This document shows, in pieces, positions 26,821-36,511 of a stretch of 64,000 nucleotides of DNA. The DNA comes from JAODBJ01 sp963782465. Its GTDB lineage: Bacteria; Actinomycetota; Acidimicrobiia; IMCC26256; PALSA-610. Positions within the stretch are counted from its first letter, which is position 1. Each line of letters begins with the position of its first letter. The notes under the pieces were generated by a model. It ran no database searches, had not been told where the DNA came from, and saw nothing but the letters and a program-made list of their open reading frames with translations. The position numbers were made by a program, and so were the translations under genes. The stretch covers positions 806,001 through 870,000 of the forward strand of contig CAWAJR010000005.1 of assembly GCA_963782465.1 (NCBI GenBank). The letters are read 5' to 3'.

Positions 26821-27633
26821 TCAGCCGAGCAGGCTCGACGCGGCCGCGGCCTCGAAGCCCCGGTACGGCAGCAAGCGCTTCGCGAACGGGCCGAGCCGCT
26901 CCATGACGGGACCGACCGTGACCCGCCGCGGCGGGCGGCGAGCGCTCAACACCTTTTCGACGACGGCGGCCACGCGCGCCGGGTCCTTGCCGTTGACCTC
27001 GTCGTGCTCCATCTGCGCGATGGCTTTGCGCCGCGCCTCCGCGTACGGGTCGTCGCCGTCGACTGCGACGACTCGCCGACCTTCGGTGAACTCGGTATGG
27101 AAGTTGCCGGGCTCGACGAGCGTCACGCGCACGCCGAGCGGCGCCACCTCCCACGCGAGTGCCTCGGCCCAACCTTCGAGCGCGAACTTGCCGGCTGAGT
27201 AGTAGGCCTGGAACGGCAGCCCGATCAGACCACCGATCGAGCTCATCAGGACGACCCGCCCGCGCCGCTCACGCAACGCCGGCAACGCGGCCGTCACCAC
27301 CCGAACCGTCCCGAAGAAGAGCGTCTCCAACTGCGCCCGCGCGTCGGTGATCGGCGTCTGCTCGACCGACCCCGCGAGGCCCCACCCCGCGCACGCGACG
27401 ACGGCGTCGAGCCCGCCGTGCTCGCGCACGACTTCGGCGACGCCGGCCGCCACCGAGCCGTCGTCGTCGACGTCCATCACGAGCGGCCGCCACGCGACGC
27501 CGTCGACGCGGCGGCGGCTGGCGCCGACGACCGTGTGCCCGCGTGTCGCGAGGAGTTGCGCGCACGCGTAGCCGATCCCCGACGACGCGCCCGTGACGAG
27601 CACCGTGCGCGGGTCGCTGGCCTGTTTGCTCAC
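26821..27633 (-). CDS. Short-chain dehydrogenase/reductase
   Basis: 270 residues from GTG 27633. Classical SDR: cofactor motif TGASSGIG, NAG-equivalent ACAG, catalytic Ser in MSSIGG and YYSAGK (Tyr-x-x-x-Lys). An Arg after the second strand (GASRRR) suggests NADP. Substrate unknown. It begins 49 bases after the ribosomal-protection gene on the same strand, so the two may be cotranscribed. Confidence 0.88.
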   Translation of the reverse strand: MSKQASDPRTVLVTGASSGIGYACAQLLATRGHTVVGASRRRVDGVAWRPLVMDVDDDGSVAAGVAEVVREHGGLDAVVACAGWGLAGSVEQTPITDARAQLETLFFGTVRVVTAALPALRERRGRVVLMSSIGGLIGLPFQAYYSAGKFALEGWAEALAWEVAPLGVRVTLVEPGNFHTEFTEGRRVVAVDGDDPYAEARRKAIAQMEHDEVNGKDPARVAAVVEKVLSARRPPRRVTVGPVMERLGPFAKRLLPYRGFEAAAASSLLG

Positions 27634-27682
27634 GTCACGCAACGTAGCCGTGCGGCCGGGGAACTCGCGCTGCGTCGCCCGG

Positions 27683-29624
27683 TCACCGGCGAGGCGGGTT
27701 CGCATCTCGGAGCGGCGCGTAGCCGGCGAACTCGACTTCCGCGACGCCCTCCCCGCCGGTGAGACCGGGAAGCCGGCGTTGCACGGCCTCGGCCCGGGCC
27801 GCCGGCAGCACCGTCTCGACGAGCGCGAGTTCAGCGTCGAGCACCGGTGCCCGGGCCGCGCCGCCGAGCCGGGCGATCAATGCGAGGAGACCGCCGACGG
27901 AGGCGCTCGGGCATTCGATGCGCACGCGTGTCATCGGTTCGCACACGACGGTCGTGGCCCGGGCCAGGGCATCGCGCAGCACATCGGGGCGTGAGCTTGC
28001 GGAAGTCGGCCGCCGTCGTGCGCGGCGTCGGCAGGTTGGGCTTCCGCGGCCCGTCGCTCGCGTAGTAGCCCGACGCGAACATCGTCACAATGCAGTCCGT
28101 CACCGGCCAGCCGTAACGGCCGACCGTGAGGGCCTGTTCGACGTACTGGGCCATCGACGCAACGAAGTTGTCGGCGTTCTTGTAGATGTGCGCGGGCACG
28201 TCGCGATGGTCGACGTCGAGCCGGAACACGATGCCGGAGCCGGGCGAGCCCGGCGCGATGCGCAAGCCGACCGTCGCCGAGTACGGGTTGGCGTCGTCCT
28301 GGAGGAGTTCGAGGGCCTCGGCGGTCGTCGCCACCCGCTCGATGTACAGCGTGGTCGTCTCGGCGAAGGTGACGTCGATCCCGAAGTCGTCGGCGAGCAT
28401 CGCGCCGAGAACCTCCTTCTGCACCTCGCCGTACAACGACACCGACAGCTCGTGGCGCGCGCCTTCGTCGCGCACGTTGATGAGCGGGTCCTGTTCCGCG
28501 AGTTGGCCGAGCGCGCGTCGCAGACGGGTGCCGTCGTCGGGGTCGCGTGCGATCACGGCCGCTTCCATCGTGGGCGGCGCGAAATGCGGTTGGGCGGCCT
28601 TGGCCGGCGCGGGGCCGATGTGGTCGCCGACGCGCACGTCGTGCCAGCCCCACACCATCGCGATCTCGCCGGCGTTCACGTGGTCGCGCGGGATCGCGCC
28701 GCCATGTTCGAACACGCGAAGCGCGGTGACCTTGTGGCGGGTCGCGGCGCCGGTGTCGACCCGGTCGCGCACCGAGAGCCGGCCCGCGAACATCCGGACG
28801 TAGGCAATCTTCTCGCCCTTCGAGCCCCGCTCGATCTTGAATACCGTGGCCGCGGTTTCGCGATCGCCATCGGTACCGGTGGCGGCAGTCGCGGGCAGGT
28901 AACCGGCGATCCCGTCGATCAGCGCGTCGACGCCGGCACCGGTGATCGCCGAACCGAAGAACACGGGGTACACGCGTCCGTGCCGGGCCTGCGCCGCCAG
29001 CGCCGAGCGGAGCCGGGTTCGCGCAACCCGGGTGGCGCCGTCGACGTAGGCATCGAGCATCGCGTCGTCGTGCTCGGCGAGGATCTCGGCGAGCGTCGCG
29101 TCGGGCGGCAGCCCCGGTTCGAACGCGGCGGCCCGGGTGCCGATCCTGCTCGTCGTGCCCATCGGGACGATCGCGCGCGTGAGCCGCTGTGTAATCGCCG
29201 CCAGCACGCGTTCGCGGTTCGCGCCGGCTCGGTCGATCTTGTTGACGAACAGCAGGGCCGGCACCTGGAGCCGTTGCAGCGCGCGCATGAGCACCCGGGT
29301 CTGCGGTTGCACGCCCTCGACCGCCGACAGCACGAGGATCGCGCCGTCGAGGACGCCGAGCGCGCGGTCCACTTCGGCGATGAAGTCGGGGTGGCCGGGC
29401 GTGTCGATGATGTTGACCGTCAGGTCGTCGATCACGAACGAGACGACCGCGGCCTTGATCGTGATGCCGCGCCGGCGTTCCAGCGCGAGCGAGTCGGTTT
29501 GGGTGGTCCCGGCATCGACACTGCCGGGCTCGTCGATCACACCGGCGGCGTAGAGCAGCCGCTCGGTGAGGGTGGTCTTACCTGCGTCTACATGCGCGAG
29601 GATCCCGAGGTTCAGCGTTCGCAT
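27683..29624 (-). CDS. TetM/OtrA-like ribosomal protection GTPase, apparent frameshift
   Basis: Translation-factor GTPase of the tetracycline ribosomal-protection group. G1 AHVDAGKTT, G2 RGITI, G3 DTPGHPDF, G4 NKID and G5 SAI are all in the expected order. Domain IV/V are present up to STAADFRKLTP-type sequence TAADFRKLTP, where the frame ends in nonsense; the normal C-terminus (VLRDALARATTVVCEP onward) continues in another frame. One extra base in the GGGG run at 27986-27989 (plus strand) explains it. Corrected length is about 647 residues, normal for the family. Resistance function is possible but not demonstrated; close homologues of unknown role exist in actinobacteria. Confidence 0.85.
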
Positions 29625-29822
29625 TACGCGTCATGTCCCTTACGTCGGTGACGAACCCTTGCTGGGTGGACATGAACGTCTGCCGCATCACGGTCTCCTC
29701 GGTCGTAGCTCGACCGCGGGAGTGCAGCAGATACCGGCGCCGCTCACAAACGAAATTGGGCATTGGTCCACCACGGGTGCAAGCGAGGCGCGTAGCGTGT
29801 TCCCCCGGCGGAGGGAGACGCG

Positions 29823-30383
29823 ATGGGGAAGCGCGTGTACCAGTTGCAGGCAACGATCCTGAGGACGGAGCCGCCCGTATGGCGGCGCGTCGTCGTGTCG
29901 GAGACAACGACGCTGGCTCGGCTACACGACGTCTTGCAGGCGGCGTTCGGGTGGTGGGATTACCACCTGCACGAGTTCGAGATCGACGGGGTGCGCTACG
30001 GCATCGACGACGGCGAGGGCTGGGGCGAACCACCGAAGGACGAGCGCCGGGCGCGTTTGCGCGACGTTGTAGGCGAAGGTTCCTCGTTCAAGTACGTGTA
30101 CGACTTCGGCGACAACTGGGAGCACAGGATCGTCGTCGAGAAGGTCATGGCGGCCGAACGGCGGGGCGACTACCCGGCGTGCACCGGTGGCGCTCGCGCG
30201 TGCCCGCCGGAGGACTGCGGCGGCGTGTGGGGATACGCCGACTTCCTGGAGGCAATCGCGGACCCGCAGCACGCGGAGCACGAATCGATGCTCCAGTGGG
30301 TCGGTGGTTCGTTCGACCCCGACGCGTTCGACACGAGCGACTTCGATCATCGGCGAGAGCTCGGTCGGCTCGTCGCTCCGTAG
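29823..30383 (+). CDS. Plasmid pRiA4b ORF-3-like protein
   Basis: 186 residues. Typical family features: VYQLQATILRTEPPVWRRVVV, LARLHDVLQAAFGWWDYHLHEF, SFKYVYDFGDNWEH and PACTGGARACPPEDCGGVWGY. This family occurs on plasmids and chromosomes; its biochemical function is unknown. ATG 29823 with GGAGACGC just before. Stands alone. Confidence 0.9.
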   Translation: MGKRVYQLQATILRTEPPVWRRVVVSETTTLARLHDVLQAAFGWWDYHLHEFEIDGVRYGIDDGEGWGEPPKDERRARLRDVVGEGSSFKYVYDFGDNWEHRIVVEKVMAAERRGDYPACTGGARACPPEDCGGVWGYADFLEAIADPQHAEHESMLQWVGGSFDPDAFDTSDFDHRRELGRLVAP

Positions 30384-30439
30384 TGCGGTAGCGACGGCCA
30401 CCGCGGAACGCGCACGACAAGGTCGTGAAGTGCCGTTCC

Positions 30440-32704
30440 CTACTGGTGCCGGAGGATGCGTTCGAATTCGGCGTCGACATCGAACGGGGGCAAGGCGCCG
30501 ACGTGGATCGCGACCTCGAGGAGCGATGCCGGCGCGGGTGCCGGTGGTGAGTAGTCGTCGCTGACCGGGAAGGGGCGGCCGTACCCGACGGTGAGGAACG
30601 CGCCGTCGGGTGCCCACGCGAGCGGCGGGTGCACGCCGAGATTGCGACGCGCGAGTTCGATGCCGTCGGCGAGGAGCGCGACTTCGAGTTCGCCGCCCGT
30701 GAGCGTGCCTTCCGCGACGAGCACCCGTGTCGCGACCGGCACCGGCGCGGAGAGCGCGTGCGTGCCGCCCTTGCCGGCGATACACCACCGCGCTTCGCCG
30801 TCCTTCAGGTACCACGCCCAGCCCGAAATCCAGTCGCCCTGCTCGCACAGCACCGCCGCGCCGCCCCCGGGGAGTTCCGCGCCGAACGTCGCGACCATGC
30901 GGAAGCCGCCGGCGATGTTCGGCCCGGCGATCTCGTGCACCTTGTCGCCGGGCGCGTACCGGAAGCTGGTGCGCGGCGCGGTCCACGGCACGTGCATGTG
31001 CGCGATGCGGTTCACCGCGCCGTCGTCGAGGGGGAACACCTGGTTCCGTTCCGCTTCCGCGAACCAACGCTCGACGAGATCGGCGAGGCGTTCGGGTTCG
31101 GCGGCGGCGAGATCATGTGACTCGGTGTGGTCGGTGCGGGTGTCGTAGAGCGCCCAGGTGTCGGTGGCGAAGTCGTGGCTGCCCGCGATCTGGTCGCGTT
31201 CGGCGGCGGTGAGCTGGTTGACGTGGTCGGTCACGGCCTTCCAGCCGTCGTGGTACATGGCCCGGCTGCCCCAACATTCGTAGTACTGGGTCGCGCGCAC
31301 GTCGGGCGCCGACGCGTCGGCGACGACCGACGAGAGGCTGGTGCCGTCGAAACTCATCTGCGCGATGCCGTCGACCTCGTCGGGCAGGGCGATGCCCGCG
31401 AGATCGAGCACGGTCGGGAGAACGTCGACGGCGTGCGAGTACTGCGCGCGGGTTCCGCCCGCGTCGGTGATACCCGGAGCGCTGATGATGAACGGGTCGC
31501 GCACCCCGCCCTCGAACGTGTAGCGCTTCCAACGGCGGAACGGCGTGTTGCCTGCAAGCGCCCAACCCCACGGGTAATGGCCGCTCGAGCGGAACCCGCC
31601 GAGGTCGTCGATGTGCGCGAGTTCGTCGGCGATGTCGTCGGGCGCGTCGGAGATGTAGTGGCCGAGCTGGTTGTAGGTGCCGTTCGGGCCGCCTTCGGCC
31701 GACGCACCGTTGTCCGACACGAACACGACGATCGTGTTGTCGAGGTCGCCGGTCGCGCGGAGGTGGTCGAGCACGCGACCGACGTGATGATCGGCGTGCG
31801 CGATGAAGCCGGCGCACACCTCCATCATGCGCGCGTAGAGGCGGCGCCGGGCCGGGTCGATCGTCGACCAGGCCTCGATCCACGGCGGCCGCTGCGACAA
31901 CGACGTGCCGGCGGGGACGATCCCGAGGTCGACCTGGCGTGCGAGGGTGGCTTCCCGCCACGCGTCCCAGCCGTCGTCGAACGCGCCGCGGAACCGGTCG
32001 ATCCAATCCGGCGGTGCCTGGTGCGGCGCGTGCGGCGCGGCCGACGCGTACCAGAGCAGGAACGGCCGTTCGGGATGCGAGATGCGCAGTTCGCGGAGGT
32101 AGCCGATCGCGTTGTCGGCGAGGTCGGCATCGAGGTGGTAGCCGGCGGCCGGTTCGCGCGGCGGCTCGACGTGGTTCGTGTCGCGGACGAGGTTCGGTAC
32201 CCACTGGTTCGTCTCGCCGTTGAGGAACCCGTAGTAACGATCGAAACCGAGCCCGGTCGGCCACGTGTCGTACGGGCCGGTCACCCGCTGGTCGCGCGGG
32301 ACGAGGTGCCACTTGCCGACGCAGAACGTCGCGTAGCCCTCGCCGCGAAGGATCTGCGCGAGCGTCCCCGCGGAACGGGGGATGCGGCCCGAGTACGCGG
32401 GGAAGTTCGTCGGCAGGTCGGGGAGCATGCCCATCCCGACGCGGTGATGGTTCCGGCCGGTCAGCAGGCACGCGCGTGTCGGCGAGCAGACCGCCGTCGT
32501 GTGGAAGTTCGTGAACCGCAAGCCGCCGGCGGCCAACCGGTCGAGGTTCGGTGTCGCGAGGTCGGAGCCGTAACTACCGAGGTGCGCGAAACCGAGATCG
32601 TCGAACACGATCACCACAACGTTCGGTGCGCCCCGCCGGAACGGCGCTTCGGCGGGCGAACGGGGAACCGTCGCCATCGTCGGTGGCGTGATGGGGTCGC
32701 GCAT
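30440..32704 (-). CDS. Arylsulfatase
   Basis: 754 residues. Sulfatase core with metal ligands VIVFDDLG (Asp35-Asp36), the formylglycine-modification motif CSPTRA at Cys73, GKWHL, and the later VSDNGAS metal site. The C-terminal 200 residues are a jelly-roll-like extension (FRYAPGDKVHEIAGPNIAGG). It lacks a signal peptide, so is probably cytoplasmic. Formylglycine-generating enzyme is not in this window. ATG 32704 is preceded by GGAAGGA. Confidence 0.92.
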   Translation of the reverse strand: MRDPITPPTMATVPRSPAEAPFRRGAPNVVVIVFDDLGFAHLGSYGSDLATPNLDRLAAGGLRFTNFHTTAVCSPTRACLLTGRNHHRVGMGMLPDLPTNFPAYSGRIPRSAGTLAQILRGEGYATFCVGKWHLVPRDQRVTGPYDTWPTGLGFDRYYGFLNGETNQWVPNLVRDTNHVEPPREPAAGYHLDADLADNAIGYLRELRISHPERPFLLWYASAAPHAPHQAPPDWIDRFRGAFDDGWDAWREATLARQVDLGIVPAGTSLSQRPPWIEAWSTIDPARRRLYARMMEVCAGFIAHADHHVGRVLDHLRATGDLDNTIVVFVSDNGASAEGGPNGTYNQLGHYISDAPDDIADELAHIDDLGGFRSSGHYPWGWALAGNTPFRRWKRYTFEGGVRDPFIISAPGITDAGGTRAQYSHAVDVLPTVLDLAGIALPDEVDGIAQMSFDGTSLSSVVADASAPDVRATQYYECWGSRAMYHDGWKAVTDHVNQLTAAERDQIAGSHDFATDTWALYDTRTDHTESHDLAAAEPERLADLVERWFAEAERNQVFPLDDGAVNRIAHMHVPWTAPRTSFRYAPGDKVHEIAGPNIAGGFRMVATFGAELPGGGAAVLCEQGDWISGWAWYLKDGEARWCIAGKGGTHALSAPVPVATRVLVAEGTLTGGELEVALLADGIELARRNLGVHPPLAWAPDGAFLTVGYGRPFPVSDDYSPPAPAPASLLEVAIHVGALPPFDVDAEFERILRHQ

Positions 32705-32933
32705 CGAACGATCCTTCCTTTCGCGGGCGCGTGTTCACGCGATCAGGCTGAGGAGTTCCTCGCGGTTCGGGCCGGGCCGCGGTTCGTCGCGCCATCCGCC
32801 CCACAACCCACCACGACGACCCGAGCCATGCTGCCCCCTCGTGCCTGTGCGCGGGACGTTAACCCGCGCCACCGCACCGTCCCATGCCCGCGGCGCCGAT
32901 CTCGGCGCCCGGCCGGTTTCGTACGATCTCTCC

Positions 32934-33269
32934 ATGGCCTACGACGAGGACCTCGCGAACCGCATCCGCGAGCTCATCGGTGCCGCGCCCGACGTCACCG
33001 AGAAGCAGATGTTCGGAGGGCTCGCGTTCCTCGCCGGTGGCAACATGGCCATCTCGGCGAGCGGCCAGGGCGGGATCCTCGTTCGGGTCGACCCCGCGAG
33101 CACCGACAGCCTGCTTTCCCGGACGAAGGCCGAGATCGCCATCATGCGCGGCCGCCCGATGCCGGGCTGGCTGCGGGTGAGCTCGGAGCACGTGCGCACC
33201 AAACGTCAGCTCGCGTCGTGGGTCGACCGGGCTACGGCGTACGCGCGCTCGCTCCCCGCCAAGCGGTAA
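32934..33269 (+). CDS. TfoX N-terminal domain protein
   Basis: 111 residues: MAYDEDLANRIRELIG, KQMFGGLAFLAGGNMAI and FPGRTKAEI-like MRGRPMPGWLRV match the TfoX N-terminal domain. In other bacteria it is part of competence regulators; this short form is common in actinobacteria with unknown role. Three bases separate it from the acetyltransferase gene. Confidence 0.88.
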   Translation: MAYDEDLANRIRELIGAAPDVTEKQMFGGLAFLAGGNMAISASGQGGILVRVDPASTDSLLSRTKAEIAIMRGRPMPGWLRVSSEHVRTKRQLASWVDRATAYARSLPAKR

Positions 33270-33272
33270 CCC

Positions 33273-33809
33273 GTGATCGTCGAGACGGCGCGGTTGGTCT
33301 TGCGGCCCGTCAGCTTCGACGACGTCGATCAACTGGTCGAGCTCGATGCCGACCCCGCCGTGATGCACTTCATCAACGGCGGCCGGCCGACGCCGCGCGC
33401 CGAGATGGTCGAGGTCGTGCGCGACGCGATCGGCCATCGGTGGGTCGCGTTCGCGCGATCGACGGGCAAGTTCGTCGGTTGGTTCGCGCTTCGCCCGTCG
33501 GGTGCCGCGTCGACGGAACGGGAACTCGGCTACCGGTTGCGGCGCGGGGCATGGGGCCAGGGTCTGGCGACGGAAGGGTCACGAGCGCTCGTCGATCTGG
33601 CGTTCGAGCGTCTCGCGGCGCGCCGGGTGTGGGCACAGACGATGACGGTCAACGTCGCATCCCGCCGGGTCATGGAGCACTGCGGCCTCACCTACGTGCG
33701 CACCTTCCACCAAGCGTGGCCGGGTTCCGGCCCGATCGAGGGTTCGGAGCTCGGTGACGTCGAGTACGAGCGGTTGCGCACCGGCCCGAGAGGCGCGGCC
33801 GCGGGATAG
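33273..33809 (+). CDS. GNAT-family N-acetyltransferase
   Basis: 178 residues, RimJ/RimL-like. TARLVLRPVSFDDVDQL, then the acetyl-CoA loop YRLRRGAWGQGLATEG, and VNVASRRVMEHCGL are characteristic. GTG 33273 start, three bases after the TfoX-like gene, so probably an operon. Substrate unknown. Confidence 0.9.
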   Translation: MIVETARLVLRPVSFDDVDQLVELDADPAVMHFINGGRPTPRAEMVEVVRDAIGHRWVAFARSTGKFVGWFALRPSGAASTERELGYRLRRGAWGQGLATEGSRALVDLAFERLAARRVWAQTMTVNVASRRVMEHCGLTYVRTFHQAWPGSGPIEGSELGDVEYERLRTGPRGAAAG

Positions 33810-33860
33810 CAGATGAGTTCTGTTACTTGACTCATTCCAGAAACGTGGTTTGATGGCGGG

Positions 33861-34385
33861 GTGAGCCGCCGACGAACCGCCGACCGAACCGCCGATGGAA
33901 CCGCCGACCGAGCCCAGGTCCTGCGCGACGCGGGCCTGCAAGTCACGGCGCAGCGCCTGGCGGTGTACGGCGAGGTGATCCGGCAGCCGCACGCCAGCGC
34001 CGAGACGGTTGCCGCCGCGGTGCGCGAGGCGCTGGGGTCGATCTCGACCCAAGCCGTCTACGACGCGCTCGGCGCGCTCGTCGAGGCCGGGCTCGTACGT
34101 CGCATCCAACCGGCGGGATCGCCGGCTCGTTACGAGGCCCGCGTCGGCGACAACCACCATCACTTGATCTGCCGGACCTGTGGCGCGACGGTCGACGTCG
34201 ATTGCGCGGTCGGTTCAGTGCCCTGCCTCCAGGCGAACGACGACCAGGGCTTCGACATCGACGAAGCCGAGGTCATCTACTGGGGCCGGTGCCCCGATTG
34301 CCGCCGGGCCGCGGAACGTTCTCAGCCTCGAACGACATCTCGCCGTCGACGCGCCGCCGACGAAAACCCCCGAAGGAGATCCTGA
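33861..34385 (+). CDS. Fur-family transcriptional regulator
   Basis: 174 residues. Winged helix (GLQVTAQRLAVYGEVI, ISTQAVYDALGALVEAGLV) then the metal region NHHHLICRTCG and C-terminal CPDC, as in PerR/FurA proteins. It immediately precedes catalase with one-base overlap (TGATG), so it most likely represses catalase in response to peroxide or iron. A possible promoter region lies in 33810-33860, with TTGACT near 33826. Confidence 0.9.
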   Translation: MSRRRTADRTADGTADRAQVLRDAGLQVTAQRLAVYGEVIRQPHASAETVAAAVREALGSISTQAVYDALGALVEAGLVRRIQPAGSPARYEARVGDNHHHLICRTCGATVDVDCAVGSVPCLQANDDQGFDIDEAEVIYWGRCPDCRRAAERSQPRTTSRRRRAADENPRRRS

Positions 34386-35926
34386 TGGGCAACGAACCGA
34401 CAACCGAAAGCACCGGGTACGCCGGGTCGACGACGAGCACGGGTTCTCCGACGCCCAGCGACCGGCACTCGCTCACCGTGGGCGCGAACGGTCCGATCCT
34501 GCTCCACGACGTGCACTTCGTCGAACAGATGGCGCACTTCAATCGCGAACGCGTCCCCGAGCGCAACGTCCACGCCAAAGGTGGCGGCGCGTTCGGCGAG
34601 TTCGAAACGACCGGCGACGTGTCGCGCTACACGAAGGCGGCACTGTTCCAGCCCGGCGTGAAGACCGAGATGCTCGCACGGTTCTCGACCGTGGCCGGCG
34701 AGCAGGGCAGTCCCGACACCTGGCGCGACCCTCGCGGCTTCGCGCTCAAGTTCTACACGTCGGAAGGCAATTACGACCTCGTCGGCAACAACACTCCGAT
34801 CTTCTTCATTCGTGACGCGATGAAGTTCCCGCACTTCATCCGCAGCCAGAAACGGCGCGGCGGTTCGGGCCTTCGCGACAACCACATGCAGTGGGACTTC
34901 TGGACCCTGAACCCCGAGTCGGCTCACCAGGTCACCTACCTCATGGGTGACCGCGGTATCCCGCGCTCGTGGCGCCACATGAACGGGTACGGCTCGCACA
35001 CCTACATGTGGATCAACGCCAGTGGGCAGAAGTTCTGGGTGAAATACCACTTCCACTCGGCCCAGGGCGTGGAAGGTCTCACCGCGGCTCGGGCCGAGGA
35101 ACTGGCCGGCGTCGACGCCGACTTCCATCGTCGTGATCTGCACGACGCGATCGCGCGCCGCGACTTCCCCCGCTGGACGCTGTTTGTGCAGATCATGCCG
35201 TACGACGACGCGACGACCTACCGCATCAACCCCTTCGACCTGACGAAGATCTGGCCCCACACCGACTACCCGCTCGTCGCGGTCGGCACGATGACCTTGA
35301 ACAGGAACCCGGAGAACTTCTTCGCCCAGATCGAGCAAGCCGCGTTCGAGCCGGCGGCGATCGTGCCCGGGATCGGGTTCTCACCCGACAAGATGCTGCT
35401 CGGCCGGGTCTTCGCGTACGGCGACACGCACCGGTACCGGATCGGGCCGAACTATCTCCAGCTCCCCGTCAACCGGCCGAAGAACGACACCAACTCGTAC
35501 ACGTTCGACGGTCCGATGGCGTACGACCACCGCGGTGATGCCGCGATGTACGCGCCGAACACGGAAGGCCGGGCGTACTCCGATATCACCGGCACCGTCG
35601 ACGACGGTTGGTATGCCGACGGCGAGATGATGCGGACCGCCTACGAGCTGCGCGCCGACGACGACGATTGGAGCCAGGCCGGCTCGCTCGTGCGCGACGT
35701 CATGGACGACGCGCAACGCGAACGGTTCGTGCACACCGTCGCCGGCCATCTGCTGGGCGGGGTCACGGGCGACGTGTTGGAGCGGGCGTTCGACTACTGG
35801 AAGAACGTCGACGCCGATACCGGCAAGCAGATCGAAGCGTTGGTGCACGCCGAACGGGCGCGCGACAACGGTGGTGGCCGCGCGGATCAGGCGCCCGAAG
35901 GAGTGGTGCGCGAACCGAGACGGTGA
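34385..35926 (+). CDS. Monofunctional heme catalase
   Basis: 513 residues. Degrades hydrogen peroxide. Active-site His in VHAKGGGAFGEFE, distal Asn in the GNNTPIFFIRD region, proximal heme Tyr in GRVFAYGDTHRYR, and the catalase consensus FARFSTVAGE-like LARFSTVAGEQGSPD. Start ATG 34385 has GAAGGAGAT seven bases before. Cotranscribed with the Fur-family gene. Confidence 0.95.
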   Translation: MGNEPTTESTGYAGSTTSTGSPTPSDRHSLTVGANGPILLHDVHFVEQMAHFNRERVPERNVHAKGGGAFGEFETTGDVSRYTKAALFQPGVKTEMLARFSTVAGEQGSPDTWRDPRGFALKFYTSEGNYDLVGNNTPIFFIRDAMKFPHFIRSQKRRGGSGLRDNHMQWDFWTLNPESAHQVTYLMGDRGIPRSWRHMNGYGSHTYMWINASGQKFWVKYHFHSAQGVEGLTAARAEELAGVDADFHRRDLHDAIARRDFPRWTLFVQIMPYDDATTYRINPFDLTKIWPHTDYPLVAVGTMTLNRNPENFFAQIEQAAFEPAAIVPGIGFSPDKMLLGRVFAYGDTHRYRIGPNYLQLPVNRPKNDTNSYTFDGPMAYDHRGDAAMYAPNTEGRAYSDITGTVDDGWYADGEMMRTAYELRADDDDWSQAGSLVRDVMDDAQRERFVHTVAGHLLGGVTGDVLERAFDYWKNVDADTGKQIEALVHAERARDNGGGRADQAPEGVVREPRR

Positions 35927-35949
35927 TCGATGCTCGCGCCGATGCTGAA

Positions 35950-35986
35950 GTGAGGGCTCGACGCCGGTTCGGCGCCGAGCCCTCAC
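35950..35986. terminator. Stem-loop terminator between katalase and SnoaL-like gene
   Basis: Perfect 11-bp stem GTGAGGGCTCG / CGAGCCCTCAC around a 15-base loop that can itself pair (GCCGG...). Lies between convergent genes and could serve both. Confidence 0.75.
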
Positions 35987-35992
35987 GTCGCT

Positions 35993-36379
35993 TCACACGC
36001 GTTCGGGCAGGTCGCCCCAGAAGCTCGCGATCCGGGCGAAGCGGCCGTCGGCGAGTTCGCCGACGTCGAGCCCGACGACGAGCGGCATCCCGTCGGCGGC
36101 GTCGAGCTGCCAGGCGAAGCGAACCTGGTCGCCGTGCTGGTCGATCCCGCTGATGCGGTCGATGGTGAACCCCGGGTAGGTGGTGTGCACGCCGGCGAGC
36201 ATCGCCGCGAGCTGGTCGTAGCCGGCGACGTCGGCGACGGGGTCGACGTGACGCCCGCCGGTCGTGAACGCCCGGGCGATCAGCTCGGAACGGGCGGCGG
36301 GGTCGGTTGCCCGCCACATTGCGATGTACGTGTCGACGAGTTCTCCGGTGGCGGGGTGGGTGGTCGTGGTGTCGGTCAT
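35993..36379 (-). CDS. SnoaL-like/NTF2-fold protein
   Basis: 128 residues: ELVDTYIAMWRATDPAARSELI, a central FTIDRISGIDQHGDQVRFAW and ARIASFWGDLPERV are typical of the NTF2-like polyketide-cyclase/isomerase fold. Divergent from the XRE regulator gene, which probably controls it. Substrate unknown. Confidence 0.82.
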   Translation of the reverse strand: MTDTTTTHPATGELVDTYIAMWRATDPAARSELIARAFTTGGRHVDPVADVAGYDQLAAMLAGVHTTYPGFTIDRISGIDQHGDQVRFAWQLDAADGMPLVVGLDVGELADGRFARIASFWGDLPERV

Positions 36380-36437
36380 GGTGGTCCTTTCAGCCGGGTG
36401 ACCGGCTCACGATCACGGTTCGGGCCCCGCGAATCGA

Positions 36438-36475
36438 TTACCCGTCGGGTAAGCGAGCGATGACCCGGGAGGTAA
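36438..36475. promoter_or_regulatory. Palindromic operator pair in divergent spacer
   Basis: Perfect 15-bp palindrome TTACCCGTCGGGTAA at 36438-36452 and imperfect copy TGACCCGGGAGGTAA at 36461-36475, centre to centre 23 bp. Located between the divergent SnoaL-like and XRE genes, so likely bound by the XRE regulator. Confidence 0.65.
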
Positions 36476-36511
36476 GTGCCGGCGGCTGCTCCCGTCGGTA
36501 CGTTCGAGGGC

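Noticed and set aside
27759..29651. 630-codon plus-strand open frame
   Set aside because: Lies opposite the TetM-like gene, whose GTPase motifs are clear on the minus strand.
29640..29720. Leader peptide or attenuator before the TetM-like gene
   Set aside because: An open frame MRQTFMSTQQGF precedes the gene but lacks a stop before it, and I saw no alternative hairpins.
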